Positions 7,170-15,601 of a stretch of 19,991 bases of DNA are shown piece by piece. This DNA is from Actinomycetota bacterium (lineage in GTDB: Bacteria; Actinomycetota; Actinomycetes; Nanopelagicales; Nanopelagicaceae). Position 1 is the stretch's first letter, and every line of letters starts with the position of its first letter. The stretch is from assembly GCA_947463335.1 (NCBI GenBank), contig CANHRF010000004.1, positions 1 through 19,991 of the forward strand. The letters are read 5' to 3'. Below the pieces are notes generated by a model, which did not search any database, was not told the DNA's origin, and worked only from the letters and a program-made list of their open reading frames with translations. The translations under genes were made by a program, and so were the position numbers.

Positions 7170-8782
7170 GAGAGAAATTCCTTAATTGGTTGGCGAAGTT
7201 GATCAAGTAATTCGCTGGCCTGTGCTTCGTCTTTAGTAATAACTTCGATGTAACACTTCATCTTCGCCTCCGTTCCGCTGGGACGCACAATCATACGGAT
7301 TCCGCCATCAATCCAGAGTCGTAAACCATCGGTAGGTGGCAAACCATCTTGTGGATCTGCTAAATCATCTACCGATAGCACCGTGCGCCCTGCTATTTGG
7401 GTTGGAGGGTTCTTGCGAATCCCAGCAAGGAGGTTAGTTATCTGCGACATCTCTGCCACGCGTATCGAAATCTGTTCGGTACCGTGGAAGCCGTGGCGCG
7501 CCCAAACTTCATTTAATAGGTCGAGCAGGGTTCGCCCTTGTGACTTTAGCTCTGATGCAATGTGCGCAAGGAGCAGAGCCGCTGAAATTCCATCTTTATC
7601 ATTTACCGTCTCAGAATCTACGGCATATCCAATGGCTTCTTCATAGCCAAAAGCTAAATCTTCAATTTTGGCGATCCACTTAAAGCCGGTTAAAACCTCT
7701 TTAAAGTCAATTGAATAATGAGCTGCAATTTTTCGCAGCGCTGAGGATGAGACTATTGAATTTCCAAAACTGCCGTGCTTAAAGTTTCGCGCTATCCACT
7801 CTCCAAAAATAATTCCTAGTTCATCGCCGCGCAACATTCGCCAACCAACTTTAGGATCGTTGACTGCGGCAGCGCAGCGATCTGCATCTGGATCATTTGC
7901 GATCACTAAGTCAGCGCCGAAGTCGCGCGCCTTCTTTATCGCTAGATCTATTGCACCCGGTTCTTCTGGATTTGGAAATGCTACTGTCGGAAAATCAGGG
8001 TCAGGTGTGCATTGCTCATCAACCAAAATCAAAGTTGCGAACCCGGCATGGTTGAAGACTCTTTGGACTGTTTCGGTACCAACTCCGTGCATTGCGGTGT
8101 AGACAATCTTTAGATCTCCGGGCTTTGGCGCAATTAGCGAAGTAAGTCGGATGTATTCAGAGATTAGATCTTCTCCAACGATGGTCCAAGACTTACCTCG
8201 CGGATAACTCGCTAAGGATTTAACGACAGCGATTTCTTTGGCTATTAACTCATCTGTTGGGTTAATTATCTGAGAAGCGGCATAGTTAACGCCGTCAGCA
8301 GTTGGACCAATGTAAACCTTGTAGCCATTATCTTGTGGGGGATTGTGGCTGGCGGTGACCATTACTCCCACATCGCATTTAAGTTCCTTAGTGGCAAATG
8401 CCAGAACCGGAGTCGGAAGTGGCCGCGGTAGGACAAAAACCTCAAAGCCCGCACCAGCGAAAATTTCTGCACTTTCTTTTGCAAAATCCTCAGATCCATA
8501 ACGCGCATCTCTGCCAATTACAACGCGGGTCATTCCGCGCTCCTTCATATAGGCAGATATACCGGCGACGGTTCTTCCGACTACCGCGCGATTCATAGAA
8601 GATGGCCCAGGGCCTACTGGTCCGCGCAGACCTGCCGTTCCAAATTGTAGAAATCCAGAGAAGTATTTTTGTAACGCAATTTCATCTTCTGCTTCAAGCA
8701 AGGCAGTTAACTGAGTAGCGGTCTTTGGATCTGGGTCATCTGCAATCCAGGCCTTTACCTCAGCTGTTAATTCTGCATTCAC
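7166..8782 (-). CDS. pmmB: PGM2/PmmB-like phosphosugar mutase, probable phosphopentomutase
   Basis: 538 aa alpha-D-phosphohexomutase-superfamily enzyme of the long PGM2-like branch. The four active-site loops are visible: phosphoserine Ser145 in VTASHNPPQ, metal-binding DPDAD at residues 297-301, the sugar-binding YEEAIGYAVDSETVNDKDG, and the phosphate-binding RPSGTEAKMK near the C terminus. Mycobacterial PmmB (Rv3308) sits beside purine nucleoside phosphorylase in the same way. Human PGM2 acts on ribose- and deoxyribose-1-phosphate. Placement between punA and deoC, with no deoB-type phosphopentomutase in the window, leads me to infer that its main job is isomerising (deoxy)ribose-1-phosphate to the 5-phosphate; phosphoglucomutase or phosphomannomutase activity remains possible. 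The start is GTG at 8782, with a possible leaderless promoter immediately upstream. Confidence 0.88.
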   Translation of the reverse strand: MNAELTAEVKAWIADDPDPKTATQLTALLEAEDEIALQKYFSGFLQFGTAGLRGPVGPGPSSMNRAVVGRTVAGISAYMKERGMTRVVIGRDARYGSEDFAKESAEIFAGAGFEVFVLPRPLPTPVLAFATKELKCDVGVMVTASHNPPQDNGYKVYIGPTADGVNYAASQIINPTDELIAKEIAVVKSLASYPRGKSWTIVGEDLISEYIRLTSLIAPKPGDLKIVYTAMHGVGTETVQRVFNHAGFATLILVDEQCTPDPDFPTVAFPNPEEPGAIDLAIKKARDFGADLVIANDPDADRCAAAVNDPKVGWRMLRGDELGIIFGEWIARNFKHGSFGNSIVSSSALRKIAAHYSIDFKEVLTGFKWIAKIEDLAFGYEEAIGYAVDSETVNDKDGISAALLLAHIASELKSQGRTLLDLLNEVWARHGFHGTEQISIRVAEMSQITNLLAGIRKNPPTQIAGRTVLSVDDLADPQDGLPPTDGLRLWIDGGIRMIVRPSGTEAKMKCYIEVITKDEAQASELLDQLRQPIKEFLS

Positions 8783-8788
8783 TTGTAC

Positions 8789-8794
8789 AGCCTA
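8789..8794 (-). promoter_or_regulatory. Possible internal -10 box for a leaderless pmmB transcript
   Basis: In the 18-nt gap between punA and pmmB the minus strand reads TAGGCT, then six bases (GTACAA), then the GTG start at 8782. This matches the actinobacterial TANNNT -10 element at the spacing expected when transcription starts at the first base of the start codon. There is no Shine-Dalgarno sequence in the gap. The motif is short, so chance is a real alternative; the same geometry at other starts in the window raises its credibility. Confidence 0.4.
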
Positions 8795-8800
8795 ATGAAA

Positions 8801-9631
8801 TTAAATCAGATTGGGAATTACAGATTTAATAAGCGCTCCCATACGAGAGGCTGCTGCTTTTCCGGCAGCGATAACTTCCTCGTGGTTGAGCTTTTCGCCA
8901 GTTACTCCTGCTGCTGCATTTGTTACGAGTGAGATAGCCAAAACTTCTGCGCCAAGGGCGTGTGCTGCTATTGCTTCCGGAACGGTAGACATCCCAACTA
9001 AATCAGCACCCATTCCGCGCATCATCAAGATTTCAGCAGGTGTCTCATAAGTAGGTCCACGCCAATGTACATAGACTCCTTCTTCGAGAGAAGAGTCCGC
9101 GCTCTTAACAATTGCACGCAACCTTTTGCTGTACAGATCTGTTAAATCAACGAATGTTGCGCCAACTAGCGGCGTTGCTGCAGTTAGAGAGATGTGATCA
9201 CGAATAAGCACAGGTTGTCCAACTTTATAATTGGTGTTTATGCCGCCACAGGCATTTGTTAAGAGAATTACCTTGCATCCCGCCTTAACAGCGGTGCGGA
9301 CGCCGTGCACAACCGGCTCCATCCCTTTACCTTCATATAAATGTGTGCGACCCAGGAAAACTAGCGCACGAACTTTCTTGCCACCATCTTCAATTTCATA
9401 ACTGCGTACTTTTCCAGAATGTCCTTCAACCGCAGGAGGTAGAAAGCCCGTCAGTTCTTCAGCGTTGCACTCATATTTAGGCTCACCCAGTGCATCAACC
9501 GCGGTCACCCAGCCAGAACCCATTACGAGAGCAATATCGTGAGTTGCAAATCCAGTACGTTCTGCGATTTCTGCCGCAGCTTGTACCGCTGCTTGAAGTG
9601 GGTTTGAGTAGAGAAGATCAGTGGATGTCAT
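8801..9631 (-). CDS. punA: Purine nucleoside phosphorylase, trimeric type
   Basis: Phosphorolyses inosine, guanosine and their deoxy forms to the purine base plus (deoxy)ribose-1-phosphate. The product is 276 aa. Family residues are visible: the phosphate loop VMGSGW with Ser39, GRTHLYEG with His97, the TNACGGIN segment, YETPAE with base-binding Glu196, and VTNAAAG with Asn238. Glu plus Asn in these positions are the 6-oxopurine-binding pair of trimeric PNPs, so adenosine should need Add first. The start ATG overlaps the stop of the biotin carboxylase gene (ATGA). The gene sits between the carboxylase genes and the sugar-phosphate genes of one leftward operon. Mycobacterium names this gene deoD, but the fold is that of punA enzymes, not hexameric DeoD. 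Confidence 0.93.
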   Translation of the reverse strand: MTSTDLLYSNPLQAAVQAAAEIAERTGFATHDIALVMGSGWVTAVDALGEPKYECNAEELTGFLPPAVEGHSGKVRSYEIEDGGKKVRALVFLGRTHLYEGKGMEPVVHGVRTAVKAGCKVILLTNACGGINTNYKVGQPVLIRDHISLTAATPLVGATFVDLTDLYSKRLRAIVKSADSSLEEGVYVHWRGPTYETPAEILMMRGMGADLVGMSTVPEAIAAHALGAEVLAISLVTNAAAGVTGEKLNHEEVIAAGKAAASRMGALIKSVIPNLI

Positions 9632-11346
9632 GCATCAATAATGTCACAGAGCACGGTTCCACTCGCTACTGTTTCTCCGATCGCTGCTGTGAGGTTTGCG
9701 ATCGTTCCAGATTTATGAGCAATCAATGGCTGTTCCATTTTCATCGCTTCTAGAACGATTACCAAATCACCAACTTCTACACTTTGCCCAATTTCTACCG
9801 CTACCTTCACAACTGTGCCTTGCATTGGACTAGTTAGCCCCGTTCCGCTGGAACTACCAACCTTAGATTCTTTGGCGCGGTGGCGCTTTACAACGGGTTC
9901 TGGAGCGTGAATTTTAACTTCAAAGCGTTTCCCATTAACTTCCGCGATCAAATGCTCCGCGGCGACTCGGGTAGTAACGGGGGTAACGGTAGGTGCAAAA
10001 GCAGGTATCTCATTCTTAAACTCATTCTCTATATAACTCGTGTAAACGCGAAATTCTTCAGTAAATGAAGGATCCTGCAAAATCGCGCGATGGAAAGGAA
10101 TCGCGGTAGCTAAGCCATCGACTTCAAATTCTGCAAGCGCGCGGCGAGCTCGTTCAATCGCTTCTTTTCTAGTTGCCCCAGTAACAATTAACTTGGCAAG
10201 GAGCGAATCAAAATTTCCACCAATAGTGTCACCATTTTTGAAGCCAGCATCAACACGTACGCCCGGACCGGTTGGTAAATTCCATTTGGTAATTCGTCCA
10301 GGAGCAGGTAGGAATGAACGCCCTGGATCTTCACCATTAATTCTAAATTCTAGCGAATGTCCGCGAATCACAGGATCTGTGAAGCCCAGTTTTTCGCCCA
10401 TTGCAATTCGGAATTGTTCGCGCACTAAGTCAATGCCGGTGACTTCTTCGCTTACCGGGTGTTCTACCTGCAAGCGGGTATTTACCTCAAGAAAAGAGAT
10501 AGTTCCATCATTACCAACTAAGAATTCGCAAGTGCCTGCTCCAACATAGCCAGCTTCTTTCATTATGGCTTTACTCGACCGGTAGAGCTCTTCATTCTGT
10601 TCTTTTGTAAGAAATGGCGCCGGAGCTTCTTCTACTAATTTCTGGTGACGACGTTGCAGAGAACAATCGCGAGTACTCACGACTACAGCGCTGCCGTGCT
10701 GATCAACTAAAACTTGGGTTTCAACGTGACGCGGTTTATCAAGGTAGCGTTCAACGAAACACTCACCTCGACCAAATCCTGCAATAGCTTCACGAACCGC
10801 AGATGCGAATAACTCTGGAATTTCTTCGAGTGTGTGAGCAACTTTCAGACCGCGTCCACCGCCACCAAAGGCTGCTTTTATTGCAATTGGAAGTCCGTGC
10901 TCTTTTGCAAAAGCGGTGACTTCTTCGTGGCCTGAAACTGGATCCTTGGTGCCTGCTACCAGAGGTGCACCTACATTGGCCGCGATACGACGAGCCGAGA
11001 CTTTATCTCCGAGCGCACTTATTGCTGCAGGTGGTGGTCCAATCCAAATCAAGCCGGCATCAATAACCGCTTGCGCGAAATCTGCGCGTTCAGAGAGAAA
11101 TCCATAGCCTGGGTGTACCGCATCGGCACCCGATTCCTTGGCGATAGCAATAATCTTTGAAATATCTAAATAAGTTTGAGTCGCAGTTGTGCCATTTAAT
11201 GAGTAAGCAAAGTCAGCGCTCTTTACATGAATTGCATCGCGATCTTCTTCAGAATACACAGCGACGCTTTCGATTCCATGATCTCGGCAGGCGCGAATGA
11301 CGCGAACGGCAATCTCACCGCGGTTGGCTATCAGAATACGTTTCAT
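9628..11346 (-). CDS. accA3: Acyl-CoA carboxylase alpha subunit (biotin carboxylase fused to BCCP)
   Basis: 572 aa. Residues 1 to about 445 are an ATP-grasp biotin carboxylase ([19 protein letters not shown] at the start, HPGYGFLSE, the Gly-rich loop [11 protein letters not shown], the catalytic segment [20 protein letters not shown]). After a variable linker rich in Pro and Lys, residues from about 500 onward form a biotinyl domain with EAMKMEQP; Lys536 is the biotin-accepting lysine. The fusion is the actinobacterial AccA/PccA type. It carboxylates biotin, which then swings to the beta subunit encoded two genes upstream. The start ATG overlaps maf (ATGA), and its own stop overlaps punA (ATGA). 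The ligase that attaches the biotin is encoded divergently at 13720. The symbol follows the mycobacterial orthologue. Confidence 0.94.
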   Translation of the reverse strand: MKRILIANRGEIAVRVIRACRDHGIESVAVYSEEDRDAIHVKSADFAYSLNGTTATQTYLDISKIIAIAKESGADAVHPGYGFLSERADFAQAVIDAGLIWIGPPPAAISALGDKVSARRIAANVGAPLVAGTKDPVSGHEEVTAFAKEHGLPIAIKAAFGGGGRGLKVAHTLEEIPELFASAVREAIAGFGRGECFVERYLDKPRHVETQVLVDQHGSAVVVSTRDCSLQRRHQKLVEEAPAPFLTKEQNEELYRSSKAIMKEAGYVGAGTCEFLVGNDGTISFLEVNTRLQVEHPVSEEVTGIDLVREQFRIAMGEKLGFTDPVIRGHSLEFRINGEDPGRSFLPAPGRITKWNLPTGPGVRVDAGFKNGDTIGGNFDSLLAKLIVTGATRKEAIERARRALAEFEVDGLATAIPFHRAILQDPSFTEEFRVYTSYIENEFKNEIPAFAPTVTPVTTRVAAEHLIAEVNGKRFEVKIHAPEPVVKRHRAKESKVGSSSGTGLTSPMQGTVVKVAVEIGQSVEVGDLVIVLEAMKMEQPLIAHKSGTIANLTAAIGETVASGTVLCDIIDA

Positions 11347-11945
11347 CGCAGCTCCTTAACTTGGGGCCACGAGTAACCTAGTTGCGACATGGCTGATCTA
11401 AGAAAAGGCATCGATAAGCCAACAACATTTGTGTAATCGCCTTCAATAACAGGAATAAAGGGTGAACCAAATCCATCTAGGGTGAAGCCTCCTGCAACCT
11501 GAAGTGGTTCACCAGATGCAATGTAATCATCGATTTCATCGATTTCCATCTTAGAAAATGTCACTTTAGTTGTTACGCGATCCACAATTTCTCTACCTTG
11601 CTCGGTATCAATAATGCAATGCCCAGTATGCAATAGCCCACTTCTGCCACTCATAGCCTGTGCACGTTCGCGTGCTACTTCCGGTGAGCCTGGCTTTCCA
11701 AAGGAGGCGCCATCAACATCAAAGGTCGAATCACAACCGATAATGATCGCAGGGAAGTCGATCTGCTCTCTAACGGTATGCGCTTTGGTTACCGCTAAAG
11801 CAATCACCATATCGGCAGGGGCCATCGCGTTGAAAAAATCAGTCTCTTCATCCACGTGGCTAACTTTTACCAATGGAGAAATGCCAGCGCCTTCGAGCAA
11901 ACGGCGGCGCGAAGTTGATTGCGATGCGAGAACAATTTGCGGCAT
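11343..11945 (-). CDS. maf: Maf family nucleotide pyrophosphatase
   Basis: 200 aa, normal for the family. Maf proteins hydrolyse nucleoside triphosphates, commonly dTTP/UTP or modified pyrimidine nucleotides, and act in housecleaning; which subfamily applies here is not clear from sequence. Visible motifs are [15 protein letters not shown] at the N terminus (substrate loop with Ser and Arg residues), [12 protein letters not shown] followed by [12 protein letters not shown], the SGLLHTG strand, and [14 protein letters not shown]. The Cys in GCDST replaces the more common Ala of GADT and looks harmless. Overlaps are 1 nt with accE upstream (TAATG) and 4 nt with the alpha subunit downstream. A maf gene inside an acc cluster is conserved in mycobacteria (Rv3282), so its position is inherited rather than evidence of a metabolic link. 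Confidence 0.9.
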   Translation of the reverse strand: MPQIVLASQSTSRRRLLEGAGISPLVKVSHVDEETDFFNAMAPADMVIALAVTKAHTVREQIDFPAIIIGCDSTFDVDGASFGKPGSPEVARERAQAMSGRSGLLHTGHCIIDTEQGREIVDRVTTKVTFSKMEIDEIDDYIASGEPLQVAGGFTLDGFGSPFIPVIEGDYTNVVGLSMPFLRSAMSQLGYSWPQVKELR

Positions 11946-12130
11946 TACTTGTTCTTTCGACGAGCGCCAAAGGTAATTTGATGGGGGAGCGGCTGGCGCA
12001 ATTGAGGTAATCCAAAGACGCTGCGCTTTACTACTGGAGCAAGATCCAAAGCTTCGTGGTTAGCTAAAACCGCTTTAATCGCCTGCAGTTCTTCTGCGCT
12101 CGGATTTCCAGATGTAACTGTAAATCTCAT
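11945..12130 (-). CDS. accE: Acyl-CoA carboxylase epsilon subunit
   Basis: 61 aa. Small AccE/PccE proteins stabilise or activate the alpha-beta acyl-CoA carboxylase complex in actinobacteria. Visible features are an N-terminal beta strand (RFTVTSGNPS), the E-E-L-x-A-I-x-A-V-L helix that is the most conserved part of the family, a central linker, and a basic tail ending RRKNK. The usual tryptophan near the C terminus is not present. Position is strong support: it lies directly after the beta subunit and before maf, as in Mycobacterium (accD5-accE5-maf). It overlaps both neighbours by one base (TAATG at each end). Homology in so short a protein is hard to prove by eye, so the call leans on the helix motif plus context. 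Confidence 0.8.
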   Translation of the reverse strand: MRFTVTSGNPSAEELQAIKAVLANHEALDLAPVVKRSVFGLPQLRQPLPHQITFGARRKNK

Positions 12131-13701
12131 TACAGTGGAATATTTCCGTGTTTACGCGCTGGCAAGATATCGCGCTTGGTCTTTAAAGTGCGAAATGCTT
12201 TGGTTATATATGCGCGTGATTGATGCGGCTCAATCACGCTATCAATTGTGCCTCGCTCTGCAGCGGCATAAGGGTTAGATAAAGTCTCGGTGTATTCGGA
12301 GATTAATTCCGCCCGCACTTTCTCTGGATTAGAAGCTTCAGCAATTTCTTTGCGGTACAGGATATTTACCGCTCCTTGCGCTCCCATCACTGCAATTTCC
12401 GCGCTTGGCCAGGCAAAGTTGATATCGCTGCCCAAGTACTTTGAACCCATCACAATAAATGCTCCGCCATAAGCTTTTCGCGTAATCAGAGTTACGAGCG
12501 GTACGGAAGCTTCTGCATATGCATAAAGCAACTTAGCCCCGCGACGGATAATTCCATTCCACTCTTGTTCTGTTCCAGGCAAGAAGCCCGGCACATCTAC
12601 CAAGGTAAGGATCGGAATATTAAAGGCATCACAGAATCGAAGAAAACGAGCTGCTTTCTCGCTGGAGTTAATATCTAGCGTTCCAGCTAACTGAGATGGC
12701 TGATTAGCAATAATTCCTATGGACTCGCCTTCAATGCGTGCAAATCCAACAATGATATTTGGGGCGTATAAAGCGTGTACTTCTAGGAATTCGCCTTCAT
12801 CAACCAAGGTGGTTATCAATTTCTTCATGTCGTAAGGTTGATTTGGGCTATCTGGAATCAACTCATTTAGCGCGATATCTGCCGCGCTTTCATCAAGGTT
12901 CTGCGTTGGAGGAAGGTGCGGAGAGCCGTCCATATTATTTGATGGTAGATATGAAAGCAGTGCCTTTACATAATCAATCGCATCCGCCTCATTTTCGGCG
13001 AGGTAATGTGCATTTCCAGATCGCGTATTGTGCGTTAAGGCTCCGCCAAGCTCTTCCATTCCAACATCTTCACCAGTAACGGTCTTAATGACATCAGGCC
13101 CGGTAATAAACATATGTGAAGTTTCATTCACCATTACCGTGAAATCGGTTAGCGCTGGAGAATATGCTGATCCACCTGCACACGGACCCAAGATGAGTGA
13201 TATCTGAGGAATCACACCCGATGAGCGAGTGTTGAGTCTAAATATTTTTCCATAGCCATTTAGCGATGCAACGCCTTCTTGAATACGAGCGCCACCAGAA
13301 TCATTGATTCCAATTAACGGAATTCCACTCTTGAGCGCAAACTCCGCAATCTTTACAATTTTTTCAGCATGAACTTCACCGAGACTGCCACCCATTACGG
13401 TGAAGTCTTGAGAGTAGAGAGCGATTGGTCGGCCATCGATAGTTGCGGTACCAATAACTACGCCATCTCCGTAAGGACGATTCTTCTCCATTCCAAATTG
13501 TGTGGAACGGTGGCGTGCGAATTCATCAATCTCAGTAAAGGATTCAGCATCGACCAGCAAGTCAATCCGCTCACGAGCGGTTAGTTTGCCTTTGGAGTGC
13601 TGCTTTTCGACCGCTCGTGCCGAACCACCGTGAATTGCTTCTTCAACACGAAGTCGGAGATCTTCAATTTTTCCTGAAGTTGTATGCAGATCTGGGCTCA
13701 T
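12130..13701 (-). CDS. accD5: Acyl-CoA carboxylase beta subunit (carboxyltransferase)
   Basis: 523 aa. Transfers the carboxyl group from biotin to acetyl-, propionyl- or longer acyl-CoA. The N-terminal crotonase-fold half carries [13 protein letters not shown] and the oxyanion Gly-Gly of SGGARIQEG; the C-terminal half carries [20 protein letters not shown], the [13 protein letters not shown] loop and [19 protein letters not shown]. The tail KHGNIPL is typical of PccB/AccD5 proteins. At the position of Asp422 of Streptomyces PccB, which controls substrate choice, this protein has Ile416 (GGAFIVM), as in broad-specificity AccB, so it may use acetyl-CoA as well as propionyl-CoA. First gene of the leftward operon. 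ATG 13701 has no Shine-Dalgarno and lies six bases after a TACCGT -10 box, so a leaderless transcript is likely. Confidence 0.94.
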   Translation of the reverse strand: MSPDLHTTSGKIEDLRLRVEEAIHGGSARAVEKQHSKGKLTARERIDLLVDAESFTEIDEFARHRSTQFGMEKNRPYGDGVVIGTATIDGRPIALYSQDFTVMGGSLGEVHAEKIVKIAEFALKSGIPLIGINDSGGARIQEGVASLNGYGKIFRLNTRSSGVIPQISLILGPCAGGSAYSPALTDFTVMVNETSHMFITGPDVIKTVTGEDVGMEELGGALTHNTRSGNAHYLAENEADAIDYVKALLSYLPSNNMDGSPHLPPTQNLDESAADIALNELIPDSPNQPYDMKKLITTLVDEGEFLEVHALYAPNIIVGFARIEGESIGIIANQPSQLAGTLDINSSEKAARFLRFCDAFNIPILTLVDVPGFLPGTEQEWNGIIRRGAKLLYAYAEASVPLVTLITRKAYGGAFIVMGSKYLGSDINFAWPSAEIAVMGAQGAVNILYRKEIAEASNPEKVRAELISEYTETLSNPYAAAERGTIDSVIEPHQSRAYITKAFRTLKTKRDILPARKHGNIPL

Positions 13702-13706
13702 GGCTC

Positions 13707-13713
13707 TACGGTA
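13707..13713. promoter_or_regulatory. Symmetric bidirectional -10 element between accD5 and birA
   Basis: The plus strand reads TACGGTA. Rightward this gives TACGGT, then 7 nt, then GTG 13720 (birA). Leftward it gives TACCGT, then 6 nt (AGAGCC), then ATG 13701 (accD5). Both match TANNNT at the distance expected for leaderless mRNAs, and the two boxes share all but one base. Only 18 nt lie between the start codons, too few for two separate leadered promoters. I infer a single AT-poor but symmetric promoter serving both the carboxylase operon and its biotin ligase. Confidence 0.55.
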
Positions 13714-13719
13714 CTAGGC

Positions 13720-14484
13720 GTGGGTACATCAGCGCCAAGAGCGCCACTGGATAAATCAGTTATCACATCAGCGCTCTCGCAGTACTGGCGAGTAAGCGTG
13801 CTTGACCTCACTACATCTACGCAAAGTGAACTCGCAGATATGGTTAGAGAAAATTCTGCACAGAGTGGAGATGTAATCGCTGCGGAATTTCAAACAGCAG
13901 GCCGCGGTCGAATGGACCGCACTTTTGAAGCACCAAAGGCAAGTGCGCTGTTGTTCTCTCTTTACATCACACCTACGCGAGACCGAGATCACTGGGGATT
14001 TATCGCGCACTTAGCTGCTCTAACTATGCAACAAGTTATCTCCGCAGAACTTCTTGCACAAGTTTCGCTTAAGTGGCCAAATGATATTTTGATTGGCGAT
14101 GCAAAAGTTGCTGGTTTATTGGCACAAGCCACAGGAGATGGAATCATTCTCGGAATAGGAATCAACGTCTCAATGGCAGAAGAAGAGCTACCGGTAGCAA
14201 ATGCCACCTCACTTGCAATTGCGGGATCAAGTAATTTAAATCGTAGTTTGATACTCAGTAATTTTCTGATGCGTTTTGAGAGTAATTTCAAGAAATGGGA
14301 TGCCGGAGAAGATTTCATTGAGAGTTACGGCAGGATCTGCTCCACGATAGGGAAGAGCGTCAGAGTTGAGGTTGCAGGACGAGAAAGCCGGACCGGAAAA
14401 GCGCTGGCGATAAATCAAACGGGCGCATTAATCCTCGAAGATGGCTTTGAAGTTAACGTAGGAGATGTTGTTCATCTACGATAG
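13720..14484 (+). CDS. birA: Biotin--[acetyl-CoA-carboxylase] ligase
   Basis: 254 aa from GTG 13720. Activates biotin as biotinyl-AMP and attaches it to the BCCP lysine, here Lys536 of the divergently encoded alpha subunit. Visible motifs are QTAGRGRMDRTFEAP (residues 58-72, the GRGRxxR biotinyl-AMP loop), LKWPNDI with Lys118, AKVAGLL, and GIILGIGINVS (141-151). The C-terminal small beta domain ends DVVHLR. There is no N-terminal DNA-binding domain, so it should not be a repressor. An in-frame ATG at 13684 would add 12 unconserved residues and run back over the accD5 start; GTG 13720 is preferred because the family begins near A-P-L-x and the -10 box fits. Four bases separate its TAG from the preferred purK start. 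Confidence 0.9.
   Translation: MGTSAPRAPLDKSVITSALSQYWRVSVLDLTTSTQSELADMVRENSAQSGDVIAAEFQTAGRGRMDRTFEAPKASALLFSLYITPTRDRDHWGFIAHLAALTMQQVISAELLAQVSLKWPNDILIGDAKVAGLLAQATGDGIILGIGINVSMAEEELPVANATSLAIAGSSNLNRSLILSNFLMRFESNFKKWDAGEDFIESYGRICSTIGKSVRVEVAGRESRTGKALAINQTGALILEDGFEVNVGDVVHLR
14477..14482 (+). promoter_or_regulatory. Possible -10 box for a leaderless purK transcript
   Basis: TACGAT, then six bases (AGCGAT), then GTG 14489. It overlaps the last codons of birA. The geometry matches the TANNNT boxes seen before accD5, pmmB and the LCP gene. It would allow purK-purE to be expressed independently of birA. A six-base match can arise by chance; purK may simply be read through from birA. 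Confidence 0.4.
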
Positions 14485-14488
14485 CGAT

Positions 14489-15601
14489 GTGAATGAGCGC
14501 TTTCCAACCGTCGGCATCATCGGCGCAGGGCAATTAGCGCGCATGAGCGTTGCGCCAGCTACAGCGCTCGGGATCAATCTCTTATTATTTGCGCAAGATG
14601 AGAGCGATAGCGCTGCACAGATTGCACCGCATGTAGTTGGGGATTACCGAGACTTGGCGCAGTTATTAGTTTTTGCAAAGCAATGCGATCTCGTAACTTT
14701 CGAACACGAGCTAGTTCCACACTCAGTGATAAAAGGTTTGGAAGCTGCAGGTGTGAGAGTTTTTCCTGGCTCTGAATCTTTTCAATATTCGCAGGATAAG
14801 GCGGCGATGCGTAAGAAGTTAGTCAATTACCCAGCCCCAAAATGGCGAGTGGTAGCAAAAGCGGAAGAAGCCTTTGCGTATCCCTTTATTGCAAAACGAA
14901 TTTCAGGTGGTTATGACGGAAGAGGCGTGTGGAAGGTAGAAGATAAGGCAGTTCTGGAAGAGTTACTCACCCAGCACCCGCAACTATTGATTGAAGAGTT
15001 AATTGAATTCGATAGTGAGATTGCAGTAATGGTCGCACGCTCTGAACACGGACAGGCCACGTCTTGGGCTCCGACGCAGACAATCCAAAGTGATGGAATT
15101 TGTACATTGACAATTGCGCCCGCGCAAGTGATTTCATCTGCAGTTGCCGAGCAAGCACAAGGTTTAGCGCTATCGATAGCAGAAGAAGTTTCGCTAATAG
15201 GCGTTATGGCAGTTGAAATGTTTGTTAAGGGTGACCAGCTTTATTTAAATGAGTTGGCGATGCGTCCACATAACTCAGGACATTGGACCATCGAAGGCGC
15301 TCGTACTAGCCAATTTGAACAACATTTAAGAGCTGTTTTGGATTTACCCCTTGGCGATCCGACTATGACTGCACCGTTTGCGGTGATGGGAAATATTTTA
15401 GGCGGGGAAAAGACAGATATGTATCGACCATATCTCCACCTCATGGCGCGAAATCCTGGGCTAAAGTTTCACCAGTATCGGAAAGAAGTTCGCAAAGGGC
15501 GCAAAATCGGACATGTAACTGTGGTTGGTGAAAACCTTCTAGAATTAACTGAAATAGCAGAACACGCACGCGACTTTATGAGCGGAGAAATTGATGAGTG
15601 A
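14489..15601 (+). CDS. purK: N5-carboxyaminoimidazole ribonucleotide synthetase (PurK)
   Basis: 370 aa from GTG 14489. An ATP-grasp enzyme that joins bicarbonate to AIR, using ATP, to give N5-CAIR in de novo purine synthesis. The product begins [12 protein letters not shown] after a short lead, a hallmark of PurK. The ATP-grasp core includes [65 protein letters not shown] and the C-terminal [11 protein letters not shown]. An ATG at 14465 in frame would overlap birA by 20 nt and add eight residues with no counterpart in the family; GTG 14489 leaves a 4-nt gap and has a -10-like box upstream. The stop overlaps the purE start by 8 nt, so PurK and PurE are translated together and act in sequence. 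Confidence 0.93.
   Translation: MNERFPTVGIIGAGQLARMSVAPATALGINLLLFAQDESDSAAQIAPHVVGDYRDLAQLLVFAKQCDLVTFEHELVPHSVIKGLEAAGVRVFPGSESFQYSQDKAAMRKKLVNYPAPKWRVVAKAEEAFAYPFIAKRISGGYDGRGVWKVEDKAVLEELLTQHPQLLIEELIEFDSEIAVMVARSEHGQATSWAPTQTIQSDGICTLTIAPAQVISSAVAEQAQGLALSIAEEVSLIGVMAVEMFVKGDQLYLNELAMRPHNSGHWTIEGARTSQFEQHLRAVLDLPLGDPTMTAPFAVMGNILGGEKTDMYRPYLHLMARNPGLKFHQYRKEVRKGRKIGHVTVVGENLLELTEIAEHARDFMSGEIDE

Noticed and set aside
11343..11945. Maf inside the carboxylase operon as a new functional partner of acyl-CoA carboxylase
   Set aside because: The same placement occurs in mycobacteria (accD5-accE5-maf region), so it is an old conserved arrangement and not a novelty of this genome.
13684..13719. 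Extended birA start at ATG 13684
   Set aside because: It would overlap the accD5 start and add 12 residues without family counterparts; GTG 13720 fits both conservation and the -10 box.
14465..14488. Extended purK start at ATG 14465
   Set aside because: It lies inside birA and adds eight residues before the conserved V-G-I-I-G-A-G-Q-L region; GTG 14489 is better supported.
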